Source of the DNA: Ehretia macrophylla
Taxonomy: Eukaryota > Streptophyta > Magnoliopsida > Boraginales > Ehretiaceae
Assembly (NCBI GenBank): GCA_037974665.1
Contig: CM075780.1
Location: 53,113,594 to 53,177,593 of the forward strand
Length of the DNA: 64,000 bases
Direction of reading: 5' to 3'
Shown here: piece after piece, positions 1 to 10,125 of the stretch
Layout: every line of letters begins with the position of its first letter
How positions within the stretch are numbered: position 1 is the stretch's first letter
The notes under the pieces: model-generated
Seen by the model: only the letters and a program-made list of their open reading frames with translations
Database searches by the model: none
What the model was told of the DNA's origin: nothing
Made by a program: the position numbers and the translations under genes

Positions 1-107
1 GGATTACCGTCCTTTATCTTTTGAAGTTGAGGATCTTACTGTTGATACTCCCGGATCTGAGACAATAACGTAGGTTCCTTGATCTCTAACTTTGCCAAAC
101 TTGTCTT

Positions 108-1330
108 CTAGCTCAATACATCCACTACAACATTTGTCTTTCCGGGCACATAATTTATGGTACAATTGTAGTCATCTAAAAGTTCCATCCACATCCTCTG
201 CCGCATGTTCAACTCCTTTTGAGAAAAGAGATATCTCAAGCTCTTATGGTCGGTGAATATCTCAAACTGACTTCCCCACAAGTAACGCCTCCACTTTTTC
301 AAGGCAAACACAATAGCTACCAGCTCCAAATCATGCATAGGATAATTCACCTTATAAGGCTTCAGTTTCTGTGATGCATAGGTTATGACCTGATTGTTTT
401 GCATTAAAATACATCCCAATCCTTCCTTAGAGGAATCACTGTAGATAACAAACCCTTGACTTCTCTCGGGTAATGCTAATACAAGTGCAGTTGTCAATCT
501 TCTCTTCAACTCCTGGAAACTGCTTTTACACTTATCATCCCACTCAAATCTAATCTTCTTTTGTGTGAGCTTCGTAAGTGGCCCCGCAAGCTTCAAAAAA
601 TCCTTCACAAATCTTCAGTAGTATCCCACCAACCCGAGAAAACTACGTACCTCGGTGATATTCTTCAACTTCGTCCATGACTGCACAACATCTATCTTCG
701 AAGGATCCACCACAATCCCTTCTTGAGATATCACATGACCCAAGAACGCCACTTGTTTGAGCCAAAACTCACATTTTACTGAACTTGGCAAACAACTGAT
801 GCTCTCTCAGCTTCTGCAACACAAAATGCGAATGCCTCTCATGTTCCTCCTTAGTCTTTGAATACACCAGGATATCATCTATGAAGATAACTACAAACTG
901 GTCCAAATACGGTTGAAACACCCTGTGCATTAAGTCCATGAAAGTGGCAAGGGCATTGGTTAGTCCAAATGATATCACAACAAACTCATAATGCCCGTAC
1001 CTCGTTCTGAAGGCTGACTTAGGCACATCTTCCTGCTTGATATGGAGTTGATAATAGCCCTGCCTCAAGTCAAATTTCAAATAAATCTTGGCTCCTTGAA
1101 TTTGATCAAACAGCTCATCGATCAACGGCAACGGGTACTTGTTCTTAATGGTTACCTGGTTCAATCCCCTATAATCAATGCAAAGTCTCAATGTTCCGTC
1201 CTTTTTCTTCATAAATAGGACGAGTGAACCCCATGGAGACGAACTAGGTTGTATAAATCCCTTCTCCAACAAGCCTTGTAATTGAACCTTCAACTCCTGC
1301 AATTCGGTAGGAGCCATGCGGTACGGAGCC
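108..1330 (-). pseudogene. Element A pol: reverse transcriptase and RNase H (broken)
   Basis: The RT part (1317-769) starts [10 protein letters not shown], contains the [10 protein letters not shown] block and the catalytic [10 protein letters not shown] motif, and ends near 778 at a frameshift: the expected FSKCEFW becomes FSKM followed by a stop, consistent with one extra A in an A run. The connection region continues in another frame across 610-770. RNase H follows at 608-108 with IYSDSSKEGLGC, the FTDHKSLRYLF block and the C-terminal PGKTN motif, where the usual ADALSR reads VDVLS. A linker towards integrase fills 107-1. Function in an intact element would be cDNA synthesis; here it is inactive. 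Confidence 0.9.
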
Positions 1331-1474
1331 TTAGAGATTGGCTATGTACCTGGTAGTGTCTCAATCATGAACTCAATCTCCCTTTCGAGCGGTAATCCTG
1401 ACAACTCTTCCAGAAATACATCAACATATTCTTTAACTACCGGCACTTCTACTAACTTACCTTGATCCGTTGGC

Positions 1475-2050
1475 TTATTGATTAGGTAAGCCAAAATATC
1501 CATTGCAACCCTTCCTCATGTATTTCACAGCCTTGATTGAGGATATCACAGCCTTTCTCGACAAGTCACGTTCTCCTTTTACCTTTAGCACAGGTTGTCC
1601 CGGTACCCAGAACTCAACAACCTTCGTACGACAATCTAATCGTGCATGATGTCGTGATAGCCAGTCCATCCCCAAGATAACCTCATAGTCTCAGAAGATA
1701 AGCACTATGAGATCGGCCAAAAATTCCCAATTCCCAACCTGTATCTTACATGCTTTATACGCCAGTCTAGTGGCATATTTGGGGCCCATTGGTATGCTAA
1801 CTTCTACATGATATGATAAGTTCTCAACCGGCTACTTAGTGTGATATACACATTTGAGAGTTATGAATGAATGCGTAGCTCCAGTATCAATAAGAACCTT
1901 AACCAATTGATTTTGAATCAAGAAAGTACCTTCAACAATAGCGGCATCATTTGGGAGTACTTCTTGATCCATGGCGTAAGCTCGGGATTGAACCTTCAGC
2001 ATTGGAGTATTCCTTGCAGGCTGCACTGGAGCATTCCTTGTAGGCTGCAC
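1475..2050 (-). pseudogene. Element A retropepsin-like aspartic protease (broken)
   Basis: Translation of 2050-1832 contains IEGTFL-like sequence followed by VLIDTGATHSF, the DTG active-site motif of retroviral-type aspartic proteases. A second open stretch at 1675-1475 begins MGMDWLSRHHARLDC, the usual C-terminal protease/linker block (GMDWL) of Ty3/gypsy polyproteins. The two pieces are separated by stops around 1690-1830, so the domain is broken. The protein N-terminus includes an eight-residue repeat (see the minisatellite at 2005-2175). Confidence 0.85.
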
Positions 2051-2175
2051 TGAGCATTCCTTACAAGCTGCACTGGAGCATTCCTTGCAGGCTGAACTGG
2101 AGCATTCCTTGCAGGCTGAACTGGAGCATTATTACCCTGCCACTTCGGGCATTATTACCCTGCCACTTCGGGCAA
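2005..2175 (-). repeat. 24-bp minisatellite in gag-protease junction
   Basis: About five tandem copies of a 24-bp unit (plus strand: ggctgcactggagcattcct and variants) run through 2005-2128. They are followed by a 23-bp duplication containing accctgccacttcggg at about 2131-2173. On the minus strand the unit is in frame and encodes a repeated NAPVQPAR octapeptide, so copy number changes keep the frame. Confidence 0.8.
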
Positions 2176-3200
2176 TCTTTAACGAGATGTTTATCACTTC
2201 TACACCTCATACACTTACCACTTTTCTTCCAACATTGGACTTCAGAGTGCCCTTTCTTGTTACAATATTTTCACACAATAGTTCGGGCTGTAGTTGCACC
2301 TCCTAATGCCCCACGAACTACTTGAGTGGCTGGGACATTAGGCTGAGGCCTATTAACTGCTGGTCTGGCCTGATCCTTGGGCTTCTGAGTCTGGAATGCT
2401 CTGGACTGACCCTGAGTCTGAAAGAGCCTCTTGTTCTGTTGAGATAGAGCAACCTTTATTGTTAATTTCATCTCCTTAACCCTCGATGCAGTTGCAGAGA
2501 TAACATTATAAGTATCGAACTCTGCTATTGCCAGCCCATCCTAAATCTCGAGTCTCAGGCCTTGGTTAAACTTCCATATCTTGGTGGCCGGGGTTTGGAC
2601 CATATGCAGTGCATATTGGAAGAATCTATCAAATTTCGTCCCATACTCAGCCACCATCATGCTCCTTTGCTTCAAGTACATGAACTCTTTCATATTCCTA
2701 TCCCGCGAAACCTCAGTTTTGTATTTATTCTTGAATTCCCTAACAAAGTTCCTTCATGTAAAGGGAGTGTATTGAACCTCCCATTGATCTCTCACTGTAT
2801 CCTACCATGTCTCAGCATCACCTTCTAACTGGAAGACTGCATAGGCGACCTTTTTCTCCTCTGCATAGTCCTGTGTAGCATAAATTTTCTCTATCTGAGA
2901 TAGCCAATATTCTGCCTCTTCACCATTCGGCTGGCCCCTGAACTTCGGAGGGTTGTAGAATAGGAAATCTTTAAGGTTATCACCTCATTTATTACCTCTG
3001 TTTCCGCCACTGCTACCCACACCATGATTGTTGTTGTTATTGTTATTATTAACTGTTGTTGATGTTTGTTGTTCCATCACCCGACTCATTCTATCTATAG
3101 TAATTGTCATCAAATTGAACATCGCCATCCCGGGATTAGCTTGATTTGCATTTCCGGGCTCTTGGGACTCAGTGTTGCTACGAGTGTTACGACCTGTCAT
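2060..3200 (-). pseudogene. Element A gag (broken)
   Basis: The likely gag start is the ATG at 3200 (MTGRNTRSN...), about 310 bp after the LTR. The first 71 residues include a run of eight asparagines. After a stop near 2985 the capsid-like region continues in fragments with the pattern PPKFRGQPN, AEYWLSQIEKIY and FQLEGDAETW, which is the Retrotrans_gag pattern. Near 2260-2170 the sequence encodes zinc-knuckle motifs, including CMRCRSDKHLVKDC (C-x2-C-x4-H-x4-C). Several in-frame stops, such as W to stop after GDAET, break it. The intact protein would package the element RNA. Confidence 0.85.
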
Positions 3201-3483
3201 CTATAGATATAGAACAGATAACAGTCACGGTTATAGGTTATGCATGCACTATGTGAGTCATGAACATGTACACTTCTAACACTCCTAACATGCACGTAAT
3301 ATAGCTATATCTAACATGTAAGTTAAACATAAATAAGAAGCAATTATAACACAATAAGCATATATGGTTACACATAAGCACATATAAAATCACCTAAGAC
3401 TTTATTCAAGTTAAGACTCTTCCCCAGGGACCACTATTCAAAACCTGGACTACACTAACTAAGGCTAGCCCAATGCTAACTAA

Positions 3484-3502
3484 AGCTAGCTTTGATACTA
3501 TT
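3484..3502 (-). promoter_or_regulatory. Element A primer-binding site (degenerate)
   Basis: Immediately inside the LTR, the minus strand reads TAGTATCAAAGC, a decayed match to TGGTATCAGAGC, the complement of the initiator methionine tRNA 3' end used by many plant Ty3/gypsy elements. Its position fixes the LTR end at 3511. Confidence 0.75.
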
Positions 3503-3510
3503 TAAATAAG

Positions 3511-5859
3511 TGTTACGCCCCGGGACTAAGACCCGCGGAGGTTAAGGTCGGAGCGCCACGTGTCAATCAGCTTAATACTTGTAAGATCATTATTTAACAA
3601 CCTAAACATTCATTAACTTCCACCAGTAGCTTCAAAAGAATGCTCATGGCATTTGGTATTGAAAGGCCACATCAACCTGTTTCATAATTTCAAGACCTAG
3701 CATCCCTGTTTGTACTTCATACGTGGCCAAATACAGACATCTAGGCCTCAAAAGAATGGTAATCAAACTTCGTATGTAGTTAAGAATCTAAAAGAATGTT
3801 ACATCTCATAAGTTGTTCAAAAGTACATCATCAGTTTCTATTAACAAGCCTAAATCCAATACAAGCATGAAGATCAATAGAGACAAAAATCAGTCTCGTC
3901 ACATAGAGTCTCATCGCCCTTTACCTGTACAATCGGCTAGACCTCGGCCTCACCTGAAATTGTTGAAAGAGGGGTAAGCTAATCCTGTATATAGCTCAGT
4001 GAGGATGCAAAAAGAAAGGTTTTTACAAACATTTTATCATTTCAAAATCATCTTTATAAAACCATTCTATGCGTATACCTCAAATAACAAGTATAACAAG
4101 AATAACAAATACGGGATAATCACAATCTTAATCAAGCAACTCTATTATCTTAGGACCTCGAGGGACCCAATGAGAGTAGGAACTATGTAGTAAAAGGATA
4201 TAATATCACGAACTTTGTTGGAGATGACCAGTCTCAAACTTTCTTGTCAAATCATCTTCATCACACCAAATAATAGTGGGCACTCTGGAGGCAACCCAAA
4301 ACCATGGTAGCCAAGACTTATACCCGATGGCCCGATGTCGCCCAAGGGAATCAGAACTTCTACCGTGGGGTTCATAAGGCTGCTTGAATTATTTAGCAAT
4401 TGAACAAATACATCCTAACCCTCCAGCGAAACACACCAAGTGAGGGTGGGCACTAATCAAGTAAGAACATATTTGGAGGACAACAAAGTAGGTTGCCTCC
4501 GTCACAGCAGTATTATCAAAGTATAACAGATATTCATGTATGCAATTATATGTATATAAGGCTATCCTTATCAAGAGTTGTAAAATGAAAAACTTTCTAA
4601 ATTTGGATATTTTTAGAGCCCCGGGACTCTAAAATCAACACTATTCATGATAAAAGTACGTGAGGTCCACCACTTTTGGCTTAAAAGATGCCAAAATCTA
4701 GCCCCAGGGGCTCTAAATTTAGAGCCCAAAATAGAAACTGCGTCTTTATTTTACCTCAAAAGTTGTGAAAAGTGGTGGGTCCTATGTATATTTAAATCAT
4801 TAATAATATTTTTTAAAGACTAGGTCTCTAAAAATTTTCAAATTTAGAAACTTTTTTATTTTAGAGCCCTTTGGTAAGGATAGCCTAACAAATTGAAATG
4901 TCATGTAATATTTATGAATCATGCTTGATAAGAAACATCAAAACCATGCTATAAAACTAACAAAAGACATTAATATTGCCTACGTTCAATAGCTTTTTAA
5001 GCAATATATAGAACTTAGCAACTACATAGCACCGAAAATATGGCATAAATCCACAATTAAATTCCACTATGATAATTTGGGGTTCGATACGGTTCCAACG
5101 TATTTGACCGTGCCCCAATCTGACATTTGTGGCTCCCGGAATCACCAAAACAAGTTCATTGCATTTTTTATCAAACCAGTAGACCCTAGAGCAACCGGTC
5201 GACTGGTTCAAATAGTCACGGTTACACAAATAACCAATTCATATATTGGAACAATACAAACTCATCTTTCAACTACTCAAACACATCCAACATGGATTTG
5301 GCAAATCCTAGATCTACAACACACAATATACTCAAACTTCATCCATAAACTCATGTAAGCATACCATAGAGCAAATCTAACACCAAATGAGCATCAAATG
5401 TAACACTCACACTTCTTCCTTTCTTTCTCTCTTCTCCTTGGTCAAAAATCTTAGTGTGTGTAGTGTGTGTATTTGTGTCATGTGAGTGAGTGTATGATGG
5501 TGTATGTTTGTGTGTTTTTGCCTAGGATAGAATATTGTAGGATGCAAGATGAAATATCTAATGTCCAAAGGTCTAAGTTGCCCTTTTAACTAAAAAGGTA
5601 TTTACTAGCATGCCACTCTAGCTCTATTTCTAATTGCCTTGGTTCTAGTTCAATTATTCTAGTTAGCCTTTGAACTTAGTAGAATTTAATTACTAGCTAC
5701 GTTATATTAATTACTTCGATGCACGTTAAACGATGAAATGCACGTAAACTGAGATAAATGCATATAAATTGATATAAGAACATCAAAATTGATTTGATTA
5801 TGTAATATATGATCTACATGCATATGTTATGCTTATGGGGTCTCGTACGGGGCTTCACA
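3511..5859 (-). repeat. Element A 5' LTR
   Basis: On the minus strand the LTR begins TGTGAAGCCCCG at 5859 and ends GGGGCGTAACA at 3511, giving canonical TG...CA ends and a length of 2349 bp including a nested MITE. Its inner edge abuts the degenerate primer-binding site. It holds the GGGC(R)(R)CATCGGGC motif at 4330-4343 that recurs in three other LTRs of the window. No second LTR copy is available inside the window to date the insertion. Confidence 0.85.
4560..4885. mobile_element. Tourist-like MITE (326 bp) inside element A LTR
   Basis: The segment starts GGCTATCCTTATCAA and ends TTGGTAAGGATAGCC, so the ends are inverted repeats. The similarity continues inward for about 45 bp (AAACTTTCTAAATTTG on one side, its complement on the other). 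It is flanked by TAA on both sides (4557-4559 and 4886-4888). Short length, lack of coding capacity, GG-type inverted ends and a 3-bp TAA duplication point to a PIF/Harbinger-derived Tourist-type MITE. It inserted after the LTR was already in place. Confidence 0.8.
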
Positions 5860-5860
5860 C

Positions 5861-6020
5861 CTCCTCAGTCCCTTTCTCAATTCCATCAATAGCTAACACT
5901 GGCTCAGTCCCCCTAGCTTCCTCAATCCCCTCAATAGCTCACCCTGGCTCCAAATTTAGTGATGCTTCATTACAAGCAGGTTCCAATATGTTGACTACAC
6001 GTGCATTGACGTGGTAGTAG
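5861..6020 (-). pseudogene. Possible truncated exon of an unknown gene
   Basis: Directly abutting the element A insertion point, the minus strand encodes a coding-like stretch containing VNILEPACNEASLNLEPG, one stop, then an acidic imperfect repeat (AIEGIEEARGTEP, LAIDGIEKGTEE). Further upstream on the same strand, near 6560-6520, a short reading frame ends in CAG followed by GTACGAG, which would make a plausible splice donor for a preceding exon. I do not recognise the protein. The plus strand is also open here, so coding status is unproven. Confidence 0.3.
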
Positions 6021-6126
6021 GGCCAAAAACCATAGAAAACCCAGAGATTCCGTTTTGAAACAAACATCAATAAATGTGTGAACTGAAAATTCGACAAACC
6101 CATATGAATATCAATGTATCAAAGCT

Positions 6127-6345
6127 ATATTTTTGGGACCACAAACACTATCAATAACAGTTTGACAACTTGAAGGTGTTTTTCGGGACCACAAACACTA
6201 TCAAAAGTGTTTTAACAAAAGTTTAAACTTCATCGAGTTATTTTTCGGGACAACAAACACTATCCAAAGTTTTTTAACAAAAGTTTTAACAAGAAGTTGT
6301 TTTTTGGGGGCCACAACAAAAGTTTTAACAACTTCAAGTTGTATA
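6127..6345. repeat. Degenerate ~60-bp tandem repeat
   Basis: A phrase of the form TTTTTCGGGACCACAAACAC recurs about four times (near 6129, 6180, 6240 and 6300). Each copy is followed by ACTATCAAAAGT-like and TTTTAACAAAAGTTT-like sequence. Copies differ by substitutions and small indels. No coding role is visible. Confidence 0.65.
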
Positions 6346-7596
6346 ATAGAAATCGGACATTAAGCCACCAAAAGAAGAAGAAAAACAATAACAAAAAGGC
6401 TGATTTGTACACAATGCGAAGATATCATGCACAATCGAACACAAACTCAGCATATAAAGTTGTTTCACCCAAAATTTCTAGAATAAAATAACTGAAAATA
6501 TGAAAAATAAACTCGTACCTGAAAGCGAAATGCGTCTGATTGTTTTTTAGCATTGTTCAACTCACGTAATGCACTCGTTTCACAAAATAATTGGTTGAAT
6601 TAGAGTTAATTTAGAGGAGATTGATGTTTCAAACCCTAGGATTAAATTTTCTCTCTAAAAAAGGCCTTGAAAAAGCAGGAGAATGAAATTGGTCAAAGTA
6701 CTTGTACATCTTTATTTTTATTCGAGGGCAATATAATCATTTAGGCTCTACCATTAACAATCACTAATTGAAGCAGACGGAGGGGTGAGTGTTCCTCATT
6801 TCAGAAAACAAAGAGTTTATTATGCTCATTTCCAAAACACAAGTTTTATGGTGCACATTTTTAAAAACACATGGGGTATAGTATTTTTCACTCGATTTTT
6901 TTACCCCACAAAAAGAAACAGTTAACAAGAAAGGAAATCTGTGATGCAAATTAAAGAAAACAACAAGAGTGATATAATTATTTAAAAGATTTGGGTACAT
7001 CCTTTTTGTTATAAACCGCTAACAGGGGAATATCTTTTTGCTTTTTGCGGGGGGCTATGTTGTGAATATACAAAAAAAAAAAAAGAAGTAAAAAGTAATT
7101 CCAGTGATCATTCCTAAAAAATTGGTTACATTCTACCATATGTAAAGGAGTCAAAGAAATGTTAGTGATACATTAATCATATGCTTAAGATATACTTATG
7201 CAGAAATACTGTAATTTAAGGTGTAGATAATTTGTGACCAAAAAAATGAAAGGTCTATCAAAACCCTCATTTTCTCCTAGGTTGTAGGCCACTTTTTTCT
7301 CCTTTCTTACTCTATATACATAACCGAGTAATATTTTATATCATCATTTCATCTTTCTTTCATATGGTAAAAAATCATAGATTAAATGTCAAATCTCACA
7401 TGTATCATTTCTCTTAGTCACGCACATAAACGAAATAGAGAAAAACCTAAGTAGAGAGTAGACCCCACAATATGACCAACTACAACTGATCCTTAATATA
7501 ACAAGAGCATGTATAAATAATTTAAAAGATTTAAACACTAAGTACGGATTCTTCATTAAAATCATAAATTAATACTAACCTCGTAGTATTGCGGAA
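6346..7596. other. Intergenic, AT-rich, no gene recognised
   Basis: Short open frames on both strands show no recognisable protein pattern. A poly-A run lies near 7070-7085. I see no terminal repeats or RNA gene. Confidence 0.5.
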
Positions 7597-7601
7597 GAAT
7601 T

Positions 7602-7957
7602 TGCCTAAGAAATTAGTCACGTTTGTTCTACTATTAAATAGTCGTGAATCGGAGTCCAAATTAAAGTACGAGATAATGGACTATTAGCCACAACTTAAAT
7701 GCCCCTTTTAATTACGGTGTTTTACACATAGTAAAGAGAGAGTTTGAAAGAGATTAAGAGAGAAGAAGGAAAAGGAAAAAATTGTTATTTTGTTTTCTCT
7801 CAAGAACTGAACGCCAGTTCTTTTGTTTTTCTTATTTTCTATTTTGGAAATAGGATATGAGAAGTTATAGAAATAACTTCCCATAACTGCTATTAACCCA
7901 TACAAAATAGAGCGGGTTGGGTCAATTCATATTGGGCAACCTACCCAAAATCCAACA
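7602..7957 (-). mobile_element. Solo LTR, 356 bp, probably Ty1/copia-like
   Basis: On the minus strand the segment begins TGTTGGATTTTGGG and ends TTTCTTAGGCA, i.e. TG...CA ends. It is flanked by perfect 5-bp duplications GAATT (7597-7601 and 7958-7962). Length, the TGTTGG start and the exact duplication indicate a solo LTR of a small LTR retrotransposon or TRIM. The copia label is inference from the start and size only. Confidence 0.75.
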
Positions 7958-8143
7958 GAATTCTTTGAGGAAGAGTAAGAGTCATGAGGTAGAGGAGAAG
8001 AATAGAAGAAAGGAAAGGCTTTTAAAAGTATAGTTTTGTCCTTTTTTAAGAATAAAGATAAGTTAATATTCCAATTAGATAAATATACAGGGTAATAGAT
8101 CATGGTTAGTAGTTGCTACAAGATAAGTCCCAGCGGGTGAGAA

Positions 8144-8341
8144 TAGGGATGACAATTGTTAAGGTTTAAGTCCGAAATTGATGGGTATCTGTTCGACAAA
8201 AATTTGATAACGAAAATCGATGGGGTATGCGTTAGGATTTGATTTTTTTAAAAGGTAACCGATGGATAATCCGATAGGTTTTGATTTTAGATGTTAAAAA
8301 ACACCGAAACCCAAAACCCTAAATCTGATTATTAATTTAAT

Positions 8342-8386
<45 letters not shown>

Positions 8387-8865
8387 TTAAAATGATAGAA
8401 AACTAACTAAAATGGATAATTAAAATGATAAAAATTTGAACTAAATTCGACTAAAAAAAAGTGGACTAAGCTCAATTAAAAGAGATGGGCTAAGCCTATT
8501 AGACCAATACTGATATCAGCTTTACTTGGGAATGAATTTTTTTTTGCATAACTTCTTGATATTGATTTTTGCTCATAAAATTATTATGTAATTTATTTTA
8601 AATTTTATCATTAGTTTGGATTCTTTTATTTTTGGTTTCTTTACATTTAAATTAATTTTTCTTACATTTTTTATATATATTTTTTATTTAAGCCTTTTTT
8701 TTTTAGTTAAACGGTTACGGTTAATCGCAATTTTTTGAATTCTCTAACGATTACGATTATGGTTAGTGGTTTTGAAAACTGTCAGGTTTTGATTACGATT
8801 ATAGTTATTGGTTTGTTAAATAGTTTTGTCATTTTTCACGGTTATCTAAACCGTTACCATTTCTA
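8144..8865. mobile_element. Non-autonomous hAT-like element, 722 bp
   Basis: The left end reads TAGGGATGACAAT and the right end, reversed, TAGAAATGGTAACGG, an imperfect terminal inverted repeat of hAT style. Both sides are flanked by the perfect 8-bp duplication GGTGAGAA (8136-8143 and 8866-8873), the duplication length typical of hAT elements. No transposase is encoded. Inside are an (AT)n tract (8345-8381) and repeated GGTTTTGATTACGATTAT-like phrases near the right end. Confidence 0.8.
8345..8381. repeat. (AT)n microsatellite
   Basis: About 18 uninterrupted AT dinucleotides inside the hAT-like element, ending in a short (AC)3 run. Confidence 0.95.
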
Positions 8866-8873
8866 GGTGAGAA

Positions 8874-9147
8874 GTTGAAGGTGAGTAGCAAAATAAGTCA
8901 CAAAGAGACAATCTTAAAGGCTCGGCTTGTGATGGAACGTTTAGGACGTGAGTGATTCAATTAACTTTTTAAAATTCTTTTGTGGTTAAATGTACAATTA
9001 TCGAGATCTCTAGCTAGGTGATTATCGGATTATTTCAAAAGCACAAGGCATAAATTACACATTTTAAAATACCAAAAGTGGTTAAAACATTAATGCCTTC
9101 AGTTCATCTGCAAAATACAATGCCGCCTATCATACAAATGCATTATC
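8874..9147. other. 3' flank of the PMEI gene
   Basis: AT-rich sequence following the minus-strand PMEI stop codon. It should contain the gene's 3' untranslated region. No distinct element is recognised. Confidence 0.5.
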
Positions 9148-9681
9148 TTACTTTGACATATTTGCAATCACTGCAATGATATTACCAAGAAGTTTCACAA
9201 CTTGATTATGAGTTGAAAGAGTTGATTTGCGAGGAGGCGATGCACTAAACGGCTTCTCACAGTTCATCGCATCAATGGAGACGCCATTTGCTAAGACCTT
9301 CACGTCACGTTGAAGACCAGATTGTGCAGCTGCCTTGGCTGCTGTTAGACGTTTCAGCGCAAGGCTATAGTAATTATCACAAAGGCCATATATGTTCTTG
9401 AGACGAGCATCTTTTTCTGCCACAAACAGTGAATGAATCGTTTCCTTGATCTCAAAAGTTCGAAAGCTGGTTACATCAATGGCTAGTAGCTCAAGTTCAG
9501 AAAGGCTTGCTGTTTTAGCACGAGGGCCAAGAACGTTTAAGCAAAAAACTTGATTAGGTGTTTGACGACAAACATCTGAAAGCAAGTCTCCATTGCTTGG
9601 CTTTGCAAGCAAGGCAACAATAAAAAATAGCACATTGAGAAACATAATTGATGAGGAGGGTTTACAAGAAGAGAAATCCAT
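9148..9681 (-). CDS. PMEI-domain invertase/pectin methylesterase inhibitor
   Basis: This 177-residue single-exon protein fits the plant invertase inhibitor / pectin methylesterase inhibitor family: small secreted four-helix-bundle proteins that bind and block cell-wall or vacuolar invertases or pectin methylesterases. Residues 1-31 form a signal peptide (hydrophobic MFLNVLFFIVALLA, likely cleavage after SNG). The mature part has the four conserved cysteines: C38 and C47 in the N-terminal hairpin (VCRQTPNQVFC), then C101 (GLCDNYYSLALKRL) and C141 (DAMNCEKPF). The helical pattern and the short tail ending LGNIIAVIANMSK match family length. Which enzyme it inhibits cannot be told from sequence. 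The start at 9681 is chosen because it gives a complete signal peptide. A 36.5-kb CACTA element sits 445 bp upstream of this start. Confidence 0.88.
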   Translation of the reverse strand: MDFSSCKPSSSIMFLNVLFFIVALLAKPSNGDLLSDVCRQTPNQVFCLNVLGPRAKTASLSELELLAIDVTSFRTFEIKETIHSLFVAEKDARLKNIYGLCDNYYSLALKRLTAAKAAAQSGLQRDVKVLANGVSIDAMNCEKPFSASPPRKSTLSTHNQVVKLLGNIIAVIANMSK

Positions 9682-10125
9682 TTTTTTTCCTTCCTGATTT
9701 TGATAATTTTTGCTCTAATTTGCTTTATAAATAAATCAAATATCCTAGTATGTAGTCAAGCCTGTATTGATTTATTATGTGGAGAATTGATAAGAAGAGG
9801 TAATGAATTTAATTTCTTAAAGATTCACCATGTAATATTACGTTTAGATTTTGGAAATCTTATTACTTATTTGAATTCCTTTAATTTTCTCTCACTTTTT
9901 ACCATCTACACACAATTTTTTTTTTTGTTATAATCATTATAGGTATTTAATTTGTATCTCTCCAAAATAAACTCTTATCCTTTTGGCTTCTAAATAAATT
10001 TCTAAGAGTTTCGGTTCTTATTATGTCACTCTATTTAATTGTATTTTGACTTGTTTTATATCCCTTTGTCTTTAATTCATATTTAATTTTCTCCATTTTT
10101 TAAAGTCCCATGTGCTATACACCAA
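9682..10125 (-). promoter_or_regulatory. PMEI upstream region, duplicated at 48.7-49.2 kb
   Basis: On the minus strand a TATA-like TTTATAAA lies at 9731-9724, about 45 bp before the PMEI start. From about 9690 to 10125 the sequence is highly similar to 48715-49164. The copy begins almost exactly at the PMEI start and contains no PMEI coding sequence. The region ends at 10125 with CAA, the target duplication of the CACTA element, so any cis-elements further upstream have been displaced. Confidence 0.7.

Larger units (their letters stand above)
1..5859 (-). mobile_element. Element A: decayed Ty3/gypsy chromovirus, 5' part
   Basis: Read on the minus strand, the order is 5' LTR (5859-3511), primer-binding site, leader, gag (from 3200), protease, RT and RNase H, with the window ending before integrase. 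This gag-PR-RT-RH order, the 2.3-kb LTR and the protein style (LIDTGATHSF protease, FIDDILVYS reverse transcriptase) fit plant chromoviruses of the Tekay/Del type, as in element B. The coding part is cut by stops and at least one frameshift, so the copy cannot be autonomous. The 5 bp beyond the LTR (5860-5864, CCTCC) should be one half of the target duplication; its partner lies outside the window. The Tekay/Del assignment is inference because integrase and chromodomain are not visible here. Confidence 0.9.

Noticed and set aside
6764..7000. 78-codon minus-strand frame
   Set aside because: No domain pattern, no splice or promoter context; AT-rich intergenic DNA.
9700..9933. Open frame of 77 codons, also open as 89 codons at 48733-49002, looking like a conserved small protein
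   Set aside because: Both lie in the duplicated PMEI upstream region. Substitutions between copies are not biased to synonymous sites, the N- and C-termini differ through indels, and the frame overlaps the antisense PMEI promoter. Conservation is explained by the duplication.
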